Virus record (IMG/VR): IMGVR_UViG_3300044637_001129
Span: 1 to 33,612 of that record
Direction: 5' to 3' (one strand)
Origin: a virus
Length of the DNA: 33,612 nt
Shown here: one piece after another, positions 1 to 10,214 of the stretch
How positions within the stretch are numbered: the first letter of the stretch is position 1
Layout: the number at the start of each line of letters is the position of its first letter
Translations under genes and position numbers: made by a program
Notes under the pieces: generated by a model
Told to the model about the DNA's origin: nothing
Databases searched by the model: none
The model's input: the letters and a program-made list of their open reading frames with translations, nothing else

Positions 1-3000
1 AGATTAAGAATTCATTTTCATTTTGCTCAGATGCAACCAATTTAATGGTAGTGAATTCAGTTTTGTTTGAAAGTGATAATGAAGAGTATCCTTGATCAAC
101 AAATGCAGATTCACTTCCATCTATACTCATTCCAGAAATTGATCTTAATGATGCTGAGCATGTTGTGCCATTGAAAGTTGATACAAATTCTGAACTAATT
201 CCAACAGAATTATAAAGTTTATTTTTTGTAGCATAAACTGAATTTCCACCACCAAACTTAGATGAAGTGAATTGAGTTGGAATTTGAATATAATAAGAAT
301 CTAACAATGGTTCATATGTACTTGAAATTGTATGTGAGGTATTAATTCCAATTAGAGATACTCCATTAAACTCATATTTGTATACTAAAGATGACTGTGG
401 GTGAGTGACTTTTGGAGTATTATTGATTTCTCTAGTAATGGAAATTAATTGTCCAGCAGAAACTCCTTCATACTTAATTATTTCATCATTAATAAGAATA
501 TATCCTGGATTCAATTCAGTTACTAAAGAACCTTCAAAATTTGCAAAATTTGTAGTGCTTGCAACGCTAATTGCTGCTACTGAATTTATATCATATTGTG
601 CAGTTAATGTTGTTGGTGGCACATCAGAGAAAACACCTTCAATTTGAACAATATTATTAGCAGAATTCATTCCATGATTTGGATGATTTACTAACATGTA
701 ATATCCATCATTTGGAGCATCTGATCCAACTCCAACTACAATTGGATTTTCTGGCAATAGATTTTCAGAATCTTCAGTTTCTACTTTAGAGTTGTAAAAT
801 CTTGCTGTTCCTCCAGAAGTTGAAAAACTGCACTTTTTGAGGGTAAACTTAAGATCGTCAGTTTGAATTGGAGTCCAAGTAGTTCCATTTTGGGAAATGA
901 ACATAGATCCTAGAGAAGGTTGTGAGTTAATAATAACTTTCTGCACTTCTGGTAGATTTGCTGTAGATATTTCAACTTCACCAATTCTGGAGATCCATAC
1001 ATTGTAATTGAAGGAGTCTGACAATAAGACAACAGCATATTCTCTTCCACCCTCCAATCTTGTCAAATTGTCAAATGTAAATGTAGTTGCAACACTAGCA
1101 TCTAAACTTGTTTTGACCTCAGATGCTTGTAAAACTTTCTGCAGATTTCCAACTATTTTATCTGGCCCACCAGGAATGCCATTGATAACTTCTCTAATTT
1201 GAAGTGATACTGAAATGCTGTCGTCTTTGCTTGCAAAAAATACATCTACAGAAGATGGAATAATTCCATTTTGATCTGAAACTATAAAAGATTGTGCTAA
1301 TGGATCATAGTAATTTATTCTGGTTGTTTTAATTTCTGATCCAGATGATGTAAAATTAGATTCTGCAGAACTTACAAATTCTCCAGGAATTCCAAGTGAT
1401 GTTGATTGAGTTAACTGTACTGTAGTTGCTCCAGTTTTAAATTTCAAAGAACTATTGTTTGGATCTGGAATAAATATACTTCCAACTAAAGTTCCAGTAT
1501 TATCTGTAATTAGTTGATTATCTGAAACAGTAGCAGTGGACTTACTAGTAGAACCTACTAAAGTACAATTTTTAATAATATTTCCAGAGAATATTGATAT
1601 ATTAGATATTTGTAATGATGATGTATCAACATTTAGTATTGTTGATTGGGGTCCATATACTGATGCAATGCCAGAAGATGTATTGTATGGATTAATAGAA
1701 TATACTGATTCTGGAGAATTGTGTGGACCAGATTTATGATTTGCTGCACAAATTCTAAAAGTACAAATTTTTTGACTATTATTATTTGTTGAATTAGTAT
1801 ATGCAGTTACAGTTTCTCCAACAATAAATGATCCTACAACATTAGATATTTGTAGTAATTTGGGGAAACAATATGTAAATCCATCAATATTAGAACTTAA
1901 TTCTTTGGAATCAAATAGAAGTTTAAACTTAGTATTTGGTTTAAGTCTTGTTGCAATAAATTCAATATTTCTAGATCTAATATATGGAATTGTTGTTTGA
2001 GTAGATGTAATATTCGCAGATCCCCTTCTCATGGGATCTGCAACAGATCTAGATTCTGAAATTTCTACAGACCAAGTATCACTATTTGGATTTAGTGTCA
2101 ATAATCCAGACCAAGTAACAACCTGATATGGATTTATATTACTAATTCTACTTGCAAATGGTTGCCTTACATGATTAACTTCAGTGTAATTTAGAGATAG
2201 AGTATTTCCAGTTAACTTTAAGTTATTTGAGTTTGTATCTGCTAAATTTATTTCAGAGGAAGAATTTTGATTGTCACTTGCATATAGTGATAAATTAATA
2301 GAATTTTTATTTGTTTGTGATGACAAAGAATTATTTGTAATGTTTGCTCTATAAATTTGAGAAGTTACATCAGACAGATTATAAGAACTAAAATTATCCA
2401 CAAAAAATCCAGATTTAAATCTATTAAATCCATCTTCATCTTCAATCAATAGATTTTGAGTTGTTGATTCTAATAATGAAAGACTTGTATAATATTCTAA
2501 TGATTCTACACGAGATTCAATATTTCTCAAATCTGACATTGTATATCTTTTATTGTTTGTTAAGATAATATCAACATCATTTTTGATATCATAAACATAT
2601 GCAGATGATTTAATAGTTGCTAAATCTAACACCTCAGAGGAAATGCTTGGGAGTTTTGGATTTTCGTCAGATTTTCCTAGAACTAATTCAAATTTCCCAT
2701 CTGATGATAAAGTTAATTTATCATATCTTGGCAAGTAGAAAGAATAGTCAAATATAAAATCTTCATTGGGGGCAAGTATTTGATCTACATTGGATCCAGA
2801 TTTAGAAAAGTCTCTAGAACCAAACTCAAATGGACTTAGTGTGCTTGAAGTATTATAATCAAATACTCTTGGTCTCAAATCTATTGTGTCAAGATTTCTA
2901 ATATTGTTGTAAGTTGCAATTTTATTTTTATCAACTGAAGGTGGATAACTGTTTACAGTAATGACATCTCCATTATCTGTAGATTCATATGAAAATCTAT

Positions 3001-5872
3001 CAAAATAAATCTTAATTCTATGTGATGGTTCTTTTGCAGAATCCTTTCTTACAATTCTCCCAAAATCATAAATGTGCTTTCTTTGTCCATTGTCAAGATA
3101 AAAATCACTAGTAATGTTTATTGATCCAACATTAACTGTTGATACAGTTGCAGTATAACCACTTTCTTTAAATGAAATTACTTCAGAAGCAGAAAATACT
3201 TTATTATTTTTATAAATTATGTAAATTTGACTTGCTGCTTTACTCTCTGCATAAATTGCAACTGCTCCAGAGTCTTGTCCTACTATGAGTTCTCCAACAA
3301 TCAAGTCTGTGGTATTGCCACTTGGACCACTAATCCCAGTTAATCCTAACCAAGGGGCAGTTGGAGTTCCTGTTCCTGTAGATTCAAATATGCCATGAAC
3401 TTCAAGAATATCTGGATAATTTAGACAAATTTCAGAGTCCTCTACTCTAACTCCATATACTGATGTTGATGCCAATCCAACATTTGGTGGAGTTGAATAC
3501 TTAGTTTTTGTAATATTTACAAAAGAACATCTATTTAACTTCTTAAACTTATGAGTTACATTAGATTTAATTTGAGTAGTAATAACCTTGCAAGGTCCTG
3601 CAGAAGCACTTAACCCAGTAAATTCCGCATTTTTATTTCCATTAGATCTAGTAAAAGTTGCATTAGAAAGATTTTCTACAGATCCATCAGCATTAACAAC
3701 AATATATCTTTCTTCATCAAAAGAAGCATAGGTATAGTCTCCAACTAAAGTAGTTAATGTTAATGTAGTTGAAGATTTAGTTAAATTTGTATATTGTTTT
3801 TTGATGTAAATATTTGAATTTAAAGTGCTTACCTCAGAGATATTACTATGATTTAATTCAGAATATAATGTTGAATTTTCAGAATTTGCTACTATCTCAG
3901 GTTTAATAACTTTTAAATCTGAAATTTGGTAAGATGTAGATACTCCAATATCCCCAGAACAAATATTTTGGACAGTTGATAATCCAACTGCACTAATTTT
4001 ATTTTTAGTTGGGAATACTGAGGTAACTCCAATATAAATTGAAGATGTTAATCCAGATCTCGTAAATTCTAAAACATCATTTACTTTTAAATTTGCTGCA
4101 AATGAATTGCCACTATTACTTGTAATAGTTGCTATTCCAGATCCAACTTGTGCTGTGAACTGTCCAGCAATTGAAACTTTTTTAGATAATAAAGTATCTG
4201 CTACAAACTCAGATTCTTGATTATAAATTGATTTAATATCATCAATAGAATAATCTGTAACTGAAGAAATTGATTGAGATTTTTCAATTCCATTTACTAT
4301 CAAATTTTCTCCTAAAGAGAATTTGCCTGAAACTTGATATAGTTTGATTGAAGATCCATTTACCTCTTTTGCGTATCCAAAAGATCCACTACTTTTCCCT
4401 TTAACATATGCTCCAACAGATAATTCTGAAACTGCTCCACTTAGTGTTAAATTTGTATAAGTTTGTATGTCAAACAAATATAAATTTGATTGACTTGCTG
4501 GACTTTCATATGATGTATTGTGAGATTCAAAATTATAAACTCTTGCAAATCCTATAGTGGATCCCAAAGCTACTTTATTAGTTAATCTTTGATCTAATAA
4601 TGAAACTGAGAATGTAGTTGTTAATCCAATATTTGGAATATTTTTGATATTATTTACTCTAATTAAATCCCCACCATAAAAGGATGATGATGAGGATTCT
4701 ACAGATTTAGTAGTTCTTGGTTTTGGAAAATCTAATAAAACCGTGCTAGATGGAACTTCATATCCTTTGACGTAAGCTTTTCCTGGAGATACTTTTAAAA
4801 TTCCAAGATCATCTGAAGGAGTAGATCCTTCCTGAGTAACTTGATTTTCTGTGTATAATCCAGAATTGCCTAAATTGTCATTTAATGAATTTATTGCTTC
4901 TACATCAAAAGGATTTACATAGTAATTTCCAGATTCATCAAAAGTTCTTCTTGCTAAAATTTCATTAATAAAAGCATACCTATCATCTTGTTTAATTGAA
5001 GATACTAATCCATTAGTAACTCTAAACAATTCTATGAAATTGTCATCATTAAAATCATCTATTGATTTTTTACTTAAATTCAAAGTAATTTTTAATCTAT
5101 CTGCTCCAGGTGCAGCATAATTTGAAAATCCTTGAGCATTATCATTTAATGATGAATCTTCATCAGAATCTATAATATCCTCTACAATTTCTAATCCAAC
5201 TCTATAAGATGGAGTATTTGTATATTGGTCTAGAATTATAGTTTCAGAGTTTACTCCAATAAAATACCCTCTAACAAAATAAATTCCTTCTTTTATGTTA
5301 GCTGCAGATCCAACAGAGGTTCCTTTTCTATTTGTAAGAGCAATAACTCTAGCAAATTCTGAATTTGCAAAAATATAAGAATCGCCAACTGCAATATCAG
5401 AAGAAACTATTAACTCCTCACCATCATCAAAAATTTCTTTGGTGAATAAGTTTTCTTCTGAATTGGTTGAAGATGATGTATACTTTACATATAGTGTAGT
5501 GTTTGATCTTTCAGAGTCTTCTTTTGATAATACATTTACTACTCTAGCATTAATTCCTGTATTTTTGCCCTTTATTTCAACACCAACTAAATTTTCATAG
5601 TATGATTCTACATTAATTCCCTTATAAGTACTTTCAATTTCTACAGAGTTATAATTTCCATCATAATTATGTGCTCCTGGGATTACTACCCCACCATTAG
5701 TATAAAAACTATTTCCAAATTTTTCAATTTGACTCTGCAGTATCGACTGCAGAGTAGTTAATTCTCTAGCCTGTACAGTTGTTCCAGGTTTGAATAAAAC
5801 TTTGTAATAATTTTTATCTTCACTAAAATCATCAAAATAAGGACTCTTATTTAAGTTAGTGCTTTGGGGCAT
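1..5872 (-). CDS. DUF4815-like baseplate/tail structural protein, 3' part outside window
   Basis: The frame is open from an ATG at 5872 to the left edge (about 1957 codons, no stop), so the C-terminus is missing. The N-terminus carries FKPGTTVQARELTTLQS (residues about 27-43), which I recognise from the DUF4815 family of phage structural proteins. Later come LKPNTKFKLLFD (about residue 1305) and YDPLAQSF (about 1521), both recurrent in large cyanophage tail proteins. The start lies 1 nt after the gp8 stop, so it belongs to the baseplate operon at the place where T4 has genes 9-10. A late promoter box sits 97 nt upstream inside gp8. Likely role: virion component at the baseplate periphery or fibre attachment. 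The family call is fairly secure; the exact role is inference. Confidence 0.8.
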   Translation of the reverse strand, partial: MPQSTNLNKSPYFDDFSEDKNYYKVLFKPGTTVQARELTTLQSILQSQIEKFGNSFYTNGGVVIPGAHNYDGNYNSVEIESTYKGINVESYYENLVGVEIKGKNTGINARVVNVLSKEDSERSNTTLYVKYTSSSTNSEENLFTKEIFDDGEELIVSSDIAVGDSYIFANSEFARVIALTNRKGTSVGSAANIKEGIYFVRGYFIGVNSETIILDQYTNTPSYRVGLEIVEDIIDSDEDSSLNDNAQGFSNYAAPGADRLKITLNLSKKSIDDFNDDNFIELFRVTNGLVSSIKQDDRYAFINEILARRTFDESGNYYVNPFDVEAINSLNDNLGNSGLYTENQVTQEGSTPSDDLGILKVSPGKAYVKGYEVPSSTVLLDFPKPRTTKSVESSSSSFYGGDLIRVNNIKNIPNIGLTTTFSVSLLDQRLTNKVALGSTIGFARVYNFESHNTSYESPASQSNLYLFDIQTYTNLTLSGAVSELSVGAYVKGKSSGSFGYAKEVNGSSIKLYQVSGKFSLGENLIVNGIEKSQSISSVTDYSIDDIKSIYNQESEFVADTLLSKKVSIAGQFTAQVGSGIATITSNSGNSFAANLKVNDVLEFTRSGLTSSIYIGVTSVFPTKNKISAVGLSTVQNICSGDIGVSTSYQISDLKVIKPEIVANSENSTLYSELNHSNISEVSTLNSNIYIKKQYTNLTKSSTTLTLTTLVGDYTYASFDEERYIVVNADGSVENLSNATFTRSNGNKNAEFTGLSASAGPCKVITTQIKSNVTHKFKKLNRCSFVNITKTKYSTPPNVGLASTSVYGVRVEDSEICLNYPDILEVHGIFESTGTGTPTAPWLGLTGISGPSGNTTDLIVGELIVGQDSGAVAIYAESKAASQIYIIYKNNKVFSASEVISFKESGYTATVSTVNVGSINITSDFYLDNGQRKHIYDFGRIVRKDSAKEPSHRIKIYFDRFSYESTDNGDVITVNSYPPSVDKNKIATYNNIRNLDTIDLRPRVFDYNTSSTLSPFEFGSRDFSKSGSNVDQILAPNEDFIFDYSFYLPRYDKLTLSSDGKFELVLGKSDENPKLPSISSEVLDLATIKSSAYVYDIKNDVDIILTNNKRYTMSDLRNIESRVESLEYYTSLSLLESTTQNLLIEDEDGFNRFKSGFFVDNFSSYNLSDVTSQIYRANITNNSLSSQTNKNSINLSLYASDNQNSSSEINLADTNSNNLKLTGNTLSLNYTEVNHVRQPFASRISNINPYQVVTWSGLLTLNPNSDTWSVEISESRSVADPMRRGSANITSTQTTIPYIRSRNIEFIATRLKPNTKFKLLFDSKELSSNIDGFTYCFPKLLQISNVVGSFIVGETVTAYTNSTNNNSQKICTFRICAANHKSGPHNSPESVYSINPYNTSSGIASVYGPQSTILNVDTSSLQISNISIFSGNIIKNCTLVGSTSKSTATVSDNQLITDNTGTLVGSIFIPDPNNSSLKFKTGATTVQLTQSTSLGIPGEFVSSAESNFTSSGSEIKTTRINYYDPLAQSFIVSDQNGIIPSSVDVFFASKDDSISVSLQIREVINGIPGGPDKIVGNLQKVLQASEVKTSLDASVATTFTFDNLTRLEGGREYAVVLLSDSFNYNVWISRIGEVEISTANLPEVQKVIINSQPSLGSMFISQNGTTWTPIQTDDLKFTLKKCSFSTSGGTARFYNSKVETEDSENLLPENPIVVGVGSDAPNDGYYMLVNHPNHGMNSANNIVQIEGVFSDVPPTTLTAQYDINSVAAISVASTTNFANFEGSLVTELNPGYILINDEIIKYEGVSAGQLISITREINNTPKVTHPQSSLVYKYEFNGVSLIGINTSHTISSTYEPLLDSYYIQIPTQFTSSKFGGGNSVYATKNKLYNSVGISSEFVSTFNGTTCSASLRSISGMSIDGSESAFVDQGYSSLSLSNKTEFTTIKLVASEQNENEFLI

Positions 5873-5873
5873 T

Positions 5874-7415
5874 TTAGAACTCTATAATAATTTTAATATC
5901 TTCTCTTTGTTGAGATTGTCTTGATACAGATGCTCTGTTATCAATATAAACAATCTCACCACTCTTTGTATTTATATCTGGATTTGAAAGTCCTGATGTA
6001 AAAGTTTGTCCCAAAAATACATCTCCAATTTGAGATCCAGAAACATTGGCAATATTATATGTATTGGTTTCAATTATTATTTGATCTGTATTAAAATTGG
6101 AATAATTGTAAGATGCTGCTGTAGACAATCCTACTCCAGCAGTTAAAAATCTATCTGATGTTTTTGTAATGTTTCCAGAAGAATATGTATCAACATAAAA
6201 CTCTTTTGGCTTTGTATACTTGACAACAGTATATAATCCACTAACAGAAGATGCACTTACTAAACTTCCAATTGCTTTGGTTGAGTTTTGGGTTATTAAT
6301 GAATCTTCTCCCTCAGTGCTTGCACTAGTGCCATCAATGATTAATCCATAAACTCCAGACCCAGTAGTGTCTGTAAACAATGTATCACTTCCATATTGTG
6401 TAACATCCTTTATAATCCCAACTCTGGCAAATTGATTTCCTTCAATGAAATCTGGATTGGTTATGGTATTTTCTATTCTGGAATAAACAAGAACTCTGTT
6501 TGCTCCCAATTCTGTGTACACGTTCTTTCCATGTCCACCTGGAGGTGGAATAATGACATTAAATACTGCTTTACTTGATAATGGAGAAACAATTGAATCT
6601 AGATCTAAAGTTGCAAATGTATATCCAGATCCTCCATTTGTTACAGTAACTGAGATTGGTTTACCTTCTTCGTCAAAAATTACTGAAGCCAATCCTCCAG
6701 ATCCATCACCAATAATTGGAACATCATTGACTATATTTGAAGTTGATTGAATTAGATATCCCTCAGAACTTTCTATCAAAATAGTTTCTATTTGTCCATT
6801 TACTGCAGAATCTCTAATTCTAGAAATTTCAGAATCTTCTGAAGTTGTCCAATTGTTTGGAATAGATATGTAATTTGTAGAATCAAACTTTAGGGCATCT
6901 GCTGGGGAGATTGTATATAGATATTTCCAAATATACCCATCATTTTCAATTTCTGGAGACTCTGATGTATGTACTGGTTCATTTACAGAGATGACACCCT
7001 TATTGTTATTTGATGGTGCTGCCCCATTATTAATGCAGATATAAACTCTATAATCTTTGTTTAGGACATAATACCTACTATCATATAGTCTTGTGGAATT
7101 TGTAATTGGGGTTAAATTATATCTACTATAATCATGCCTATACATATCATACTTTAATCCAGTTGTCCACTGAATTTTTGGTACTACTCTAATTACATCT
7201 GAGGTAGTTATTTTTTTAACTCCCAGCAAAGTATTTTTATGTTCATTTAAGTACCCAAAATTATCTACTGGATCTGGAGTATTGCTATTCCAATCTGAAA
7301 AATAATCATCATAATTAGATAGTCCAATAAAAGTATAGTAATTTCCATTACTAACATCATTGATAAAATTGGTGCAATTTCTGATCTTTAAATTATCAGT
7401 TATTATAGCTGGCAT
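5874..7415 (-). CDS. 8: Baseplate wedge subunit gp8
   Basis: This is a 513-aa homologue of T4 gp8, a wedge subunit that links gp7, gp10 and gp6 in the baseplate. The C-terminal end SGEIVYIDNRASVSRQ followed by EDIKIIIEF parallels the T4 gp8 end (SGEMIYMENR...EINILFTF), and ENDGYIWKYLYTISP parallels GDGYVWEYLFEIPP in T4; both comparisons are from memory. It is longer than T4 gp8 (334 aa). The extra length is mostly a mid-protein insertion (about 205-300) with a TNGGSGYT motif and PPPGGHGKNVYTELGA, which I recall as typical of cyanophage gp8. Its own late promoter box lies 22 nt upstream of the ATG. The next gene starts 1 nt after its stop. Confidence 0.92.
   Translation of the reverse strand: MPAIITDNLKIRNCTNFINDVSNGNYYTFIGLSNYDDYFSDWNSNTPDPVDNFGYLNEHKNTLLGVKKITTSDVIRVVPKIQWTTGLKYDMYRHDYSRYNLTPITNSTRLYDSRYYVLNKDYRVYICINNGAAPSNNNKGVISVNEPVHTSESPEIENDGYIWKYLYTISPADALKFDSTNYISIPNNWTTSEDSEISRIRDSAVNGQIETILIESSEGYLIQSTSNIVNDVPIIGDGSGGLASVIFDEEGKPISVTVTNGGSGYTFATLDLDSIVSPLSSKAVFNVIIPPPGGHGKNVYTELGANRVLVYSRIENTITNPDFIEGNQFARVGIIKDVTQYGSDTLFTDTTGSGVYGLIIDGTSASTEGEDSLITQNSTKAIGSLVSASSVSGLYTVVKYTKPKEFYVDTYSSGNITKTSDRFLTAGVGLSTAASYNYSNFNTDQIIIETNTYNIANVSGSQIGDVFLGQTFTSGLSNPDINTKSGEIVYIDNRASVSRQSQQREDIKIIIEF
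5969..5976 (-). promoter_or_regulatory. Late promoter box TATAAATA inside gp8
   Basis: The minus strand reads TATAAATA, the perfect T4 late (gp55) consensus, inside the last 35 codons of gp8 and 97 nt before the DUF4815-like gene. It would give a leader of about 90 nt. It lies in AT-rich coding sequence, so a chance match is possible. Confidence 0.45.
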
Positions 7416-7436
7416 TTTTTATGGACACTTTTATGT

Positions 7437-7444
7437 TATTTATT
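7437..7444 (-). promoter_or_regulatory. Late promoter box AATAAATA before gp8
   Basis: The minus strand reads AATAAATA, fitting the NATAAATA late box known from cyanophages. It overlaps the stop codon of the 923-aa gene and lies 22 nt upstream of the gp8 ATG, a spacing that gives a short leader. It sits in one of the few intergenic gaps of the structural operon. Confidence 0.65.
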
Positions 7445-10214
7445 ACAATTTCCTCCAGATAGAAAGTGAAATTGTATTAGTGCCTATTGGGGATGATGAT
7501 TGGTAAAAAGTTTTTCCTATTCCAATAATATTTGTTCCAATAGAAGATACAGTAACTCCAGTTCCAGTATAACTAGATTCAACATAGTCCCCAATAGTAA
7601 TAAGAGATCCTATTCCAACTGAACTATTGATCTGAATGAAATTAGTGTTTAGTCCTACAAATGTTCCATCAGTAGACCCAATTCCAGTGAGAAGACCAAC
7701 TCTAGATCTTTGCAAATATCTAGATTTACTGACATATTCGCCAGAAATAATTGTATCTTGTTTTTGTGGAGTCCAAGAAATTGATCTAAATTGGGATGAG
7801 TTTTGTGAAAGTCCTGTTTTATTGTACAATTCAGTCTGCAATGTATCTGAAGTTAATATTCTTTTAACTGTTCTTGTTTGTTGTTGTTGTGGAATTGTAT
7901 TAAATAAATCTTTGCGTATTTGTAATAAATCTCCAGGTTCTACTGGTGAATCAATGTCTATAAATTCTGTATCATTAAAACTTCCTTTATAGAAATAAAC
8001 TTTTAAAGTACTTCCTGCTGGAGGGGACTCAGTGAAGGAAATTTGAGTACCTCCATTGAAAATATACGACTCTCCTGGAATTTGTAAGACATCATTTACA
8101 AATATAAGTAAATTATATGCAAGATCTATTTGAGATCCGTCTATGGTTTCCAAACTTAATGGTTGTGATTCTCCATTGACAGTTTCATAAATTGTAAATG
8201 TCTTTCTTCTGCCATTAACATAAGGAGTTAAATCATTTAGTTTTTGTAATATTCCAATGTTCCAAGCAGAAAATGTATCCTTTGCCACTTCATTGATTAC
8301 AATCTTTGGTGGATTATAATTTGATCCAGTAACTATTCCAATTGGAGTTAAAACTTCTCCTACAGTGTATCCATACCCTGGATTAGTAAATCTAAAATTG
8401 GATATTTCTCCAGAACTTGTAACATCAAATGAAACTGATGCTCCTATGCCAGAATTTGAACCACTCAATGGAATATTTTCATATCCAAATGGAGGATCAA
8501 TTACTACAATTGGAGTTCCCATGCCTACAGTGTAAATTCCCCTCTCAATAATGTCTAAAGAAATCACATGACCATCTTGCACAATTGCAGTTGCTGATCC
8601 AGTAGTTCTGATACCTGAAGATGATTCAAAGTTGACTTTATATACTAAATCAGATCTATATCCAGACCCAGATACACCTATTGCAATGTTGTCTATATTG
8701 ATTTCCTGTTCTGGCAAAATTCCAGTTACATAAAGTTCTGCTGGAATCATAGGTTGTAAATTTTGTCCACCACTTAATCCATATCCAACTATTATTCCAC
8801 CTCTTGGAAGACCACCAACATTGACATCATAATTTTTAGTTGTTCCAAATCCAGAAGGAGAATACTGACCTTTACTTCCTATAAATGAAATGCTGGTAAT
8901 CCCAGAAATAGAATCTTCTTGGAATATAAATGCCTCTTCAAACTCTGGATATTGAAATATATTATTAATCAATACAATTCCATTGTCAGATTTAATTCCG
9001 ACAGTATTGATTCCTGAGATTTTTAATGGGAATGAAGTTGATATGCCATTAAATCCTTCAGAAATATCATCAAAAACTGCATTTCCAGAATAATTCGATC
9101 TTAAGAAAACTCTTCCATGAAAAGATGTATTATTGTTTGGAATTATTTGGATTAACTGTAGATTAGTTACTGGATTTTCTATATCAACTGAATCTATAAG
9201 TTCTATTTTTTGTTTATTAATTGCATTTAAATAACTTTGTGCAAAACTAAAATTGTTTTCTGAGTTTTTGATAATAAAATAATTATTTCCAGAGATTAAT
9301 CCTCCAGGAGGAACTGCACCATAAACAGAAACTTGAGATCCTGTAATAAAATTATTAGTGAAATAATTAAATGAATATGAGGATATTCCAGAAGATCCAT
9401 AATTAATATCTTGTGGGGAAACTGTTATTTCATATGTTGTTCCCTCCAAAGGAGCACTTGTAAAATAAATTTTATCTTTGACTATATTATAATTTCCTTC
9501 CATCACATAAGCAGTTTTAACTCCCACTATAGATGTAGAAGCAGTTCCCAAAAAGGACTCAGAATTAAATATTGAGATATCATATCCAGTTCCATACCCA
9601 ACTGGAGTTGTCTTTAAATCATAATCTACAGCAGAAACCCTTGATAAGGTATCATCAATTTTCAATATTGTTCCAGGTTTAATATTAATTAAAGAATCTA
9701 CTCTAAGTTTTCCTGCAAAATTTAAAAATACTGTTTGTATTCCAACTGAAGATGCTACTGAAACTGGTGATTGTATGACATTATCAATTGAAATCAGGCA
9801 TTTAGTATTTTGCTTTTCTGCTTCAAAATAATGATTAGTGCCTATACCAACGGATGTTATATTTACATATGAGTTAGAGAGTGCTAAAGATGATGCTAAT
9901 GCTACTCTTATAGTGTCTTTATCTACAACTATTGGATATACTATATCTGGAAAACAAGTGGCAATTCCAGAGGCTCCTGGACTTAATGTGCTTATTCCTA
10001 TGCTTGAAGTTCCAGCACCAACTAATTTATAATATAACTTTTCTCCAGTTTTGAAGAAATGATTTTCTACTCTAATAGTATCATTGTCAATATCAACTAT
10101 TTCTGAATCACTCCCATTAAAAAATTTATAGAATATTGGACTTCCATTATGTCTTAAAGGGAATGAAGTTCTGCCAAAAATATTTGGAATGTATGTAGCG
10201 TCTATGGTTGCCAT
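7443..10214 (-). CDS. Virion structural protein between gp7-like and gp8 genes
   Basis: A 923-aa protein rich in Gly, Ser, Ile and Asn with beta-type repeats. The N-terminus (about 45-100) has a module of the type H-F-x-T-G-E-x-hydrophobic-Y (HFFKTGEKLYYKL) that recurs in the 2841-aa neighbour. Two further modules of the kind FVNDVLQIPGESYIFNGG (about 695) and NNIFQYPEF (about 410) resemble repeats common in phage tail structural proteins. A Q-rich stretch (QQQQ) lies near residue 775. The ATG follows the upstream stop directly (TAAATG), so the two are co-transcribed and probably translationally coupled. Position in the wedge operon supports a baseplate role. I know no T4 homologue. Confidence 0.75.
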   Translation of the reverse strand: MATIDATYIPNIFGRTSFPLRHNGSPIFYKFFNGSDSEIVDIDNDTIRVENHFFKTGEKLYYKLVGAGTSSIGISTLSPGASGIATCFPDIVYPIVVDKDTIRVALASSLALSNSYVNITSVGIGTNHYFEAEKQNTKCLISIDNVIQSPVSVASSVGIQTVFLNFAGKLRVDSLINIKPGTILKIDDTLSRVSAVDYDLKTTPVGYGTGYDISIFNSESFLGTASTSIVGVKTAYVMEGNYNIVKDKIYFTSAPLEGTTYEITVSPQDINYGSSGISSYSFNYFTNNFITGSQVSVYGAVPPGGLISGNNYFIIKNSENNFSFAQSYLNAINKQKIELIDSVDIENPVTNLQLIQIIPNNNTSFHGRVFLRSNYSGNAVFDDISEGFNGISTSFPLKISGINTVGIKSDNGIVLINNIFQYPEFEEAFIFQEDSISGITSISFIGSKGQYSPSGFGTTKNYDVNVGGLPRGGIIVGYGLSGGQNLQPMIPAELYVTGILPEQEINIDNIAIGVSGSGYRSDLVYKVNFESSSGIRTTGSATAIVQDGHVISLDIIERGIYTVGMGTPIVVIDPPFGYENIPLSGSNSGIGASVSFDVTSSGEISNFRFTNPGYGYTVGEVLTPIGIVTGSNYNPPKIVINEVAKDTFSAWNIGILQKLNDLTPYVNGRRKTFTIYETVNGESQPLSLETIDGSQIDLAYNLLIFVNDVLQIPGESYIFNGGTQISFTESPPAGSTLKVYFYKGSFNDTEFIDIDSPVEPGDLLQIRKDLFNTIPQQQQTRTVKRILTSDTLQTELYNKTGLSQNSSQFRSISWTPQKQDTIISGEYVSKSRYLQRSRVGLLTGIGSTDGTFVGLNTNFIQINSSVGIGSLITIGDYVESSYTGTGVTVSSIGTNIIGIGKTFYQSSSPIGTNTISLSIWRKL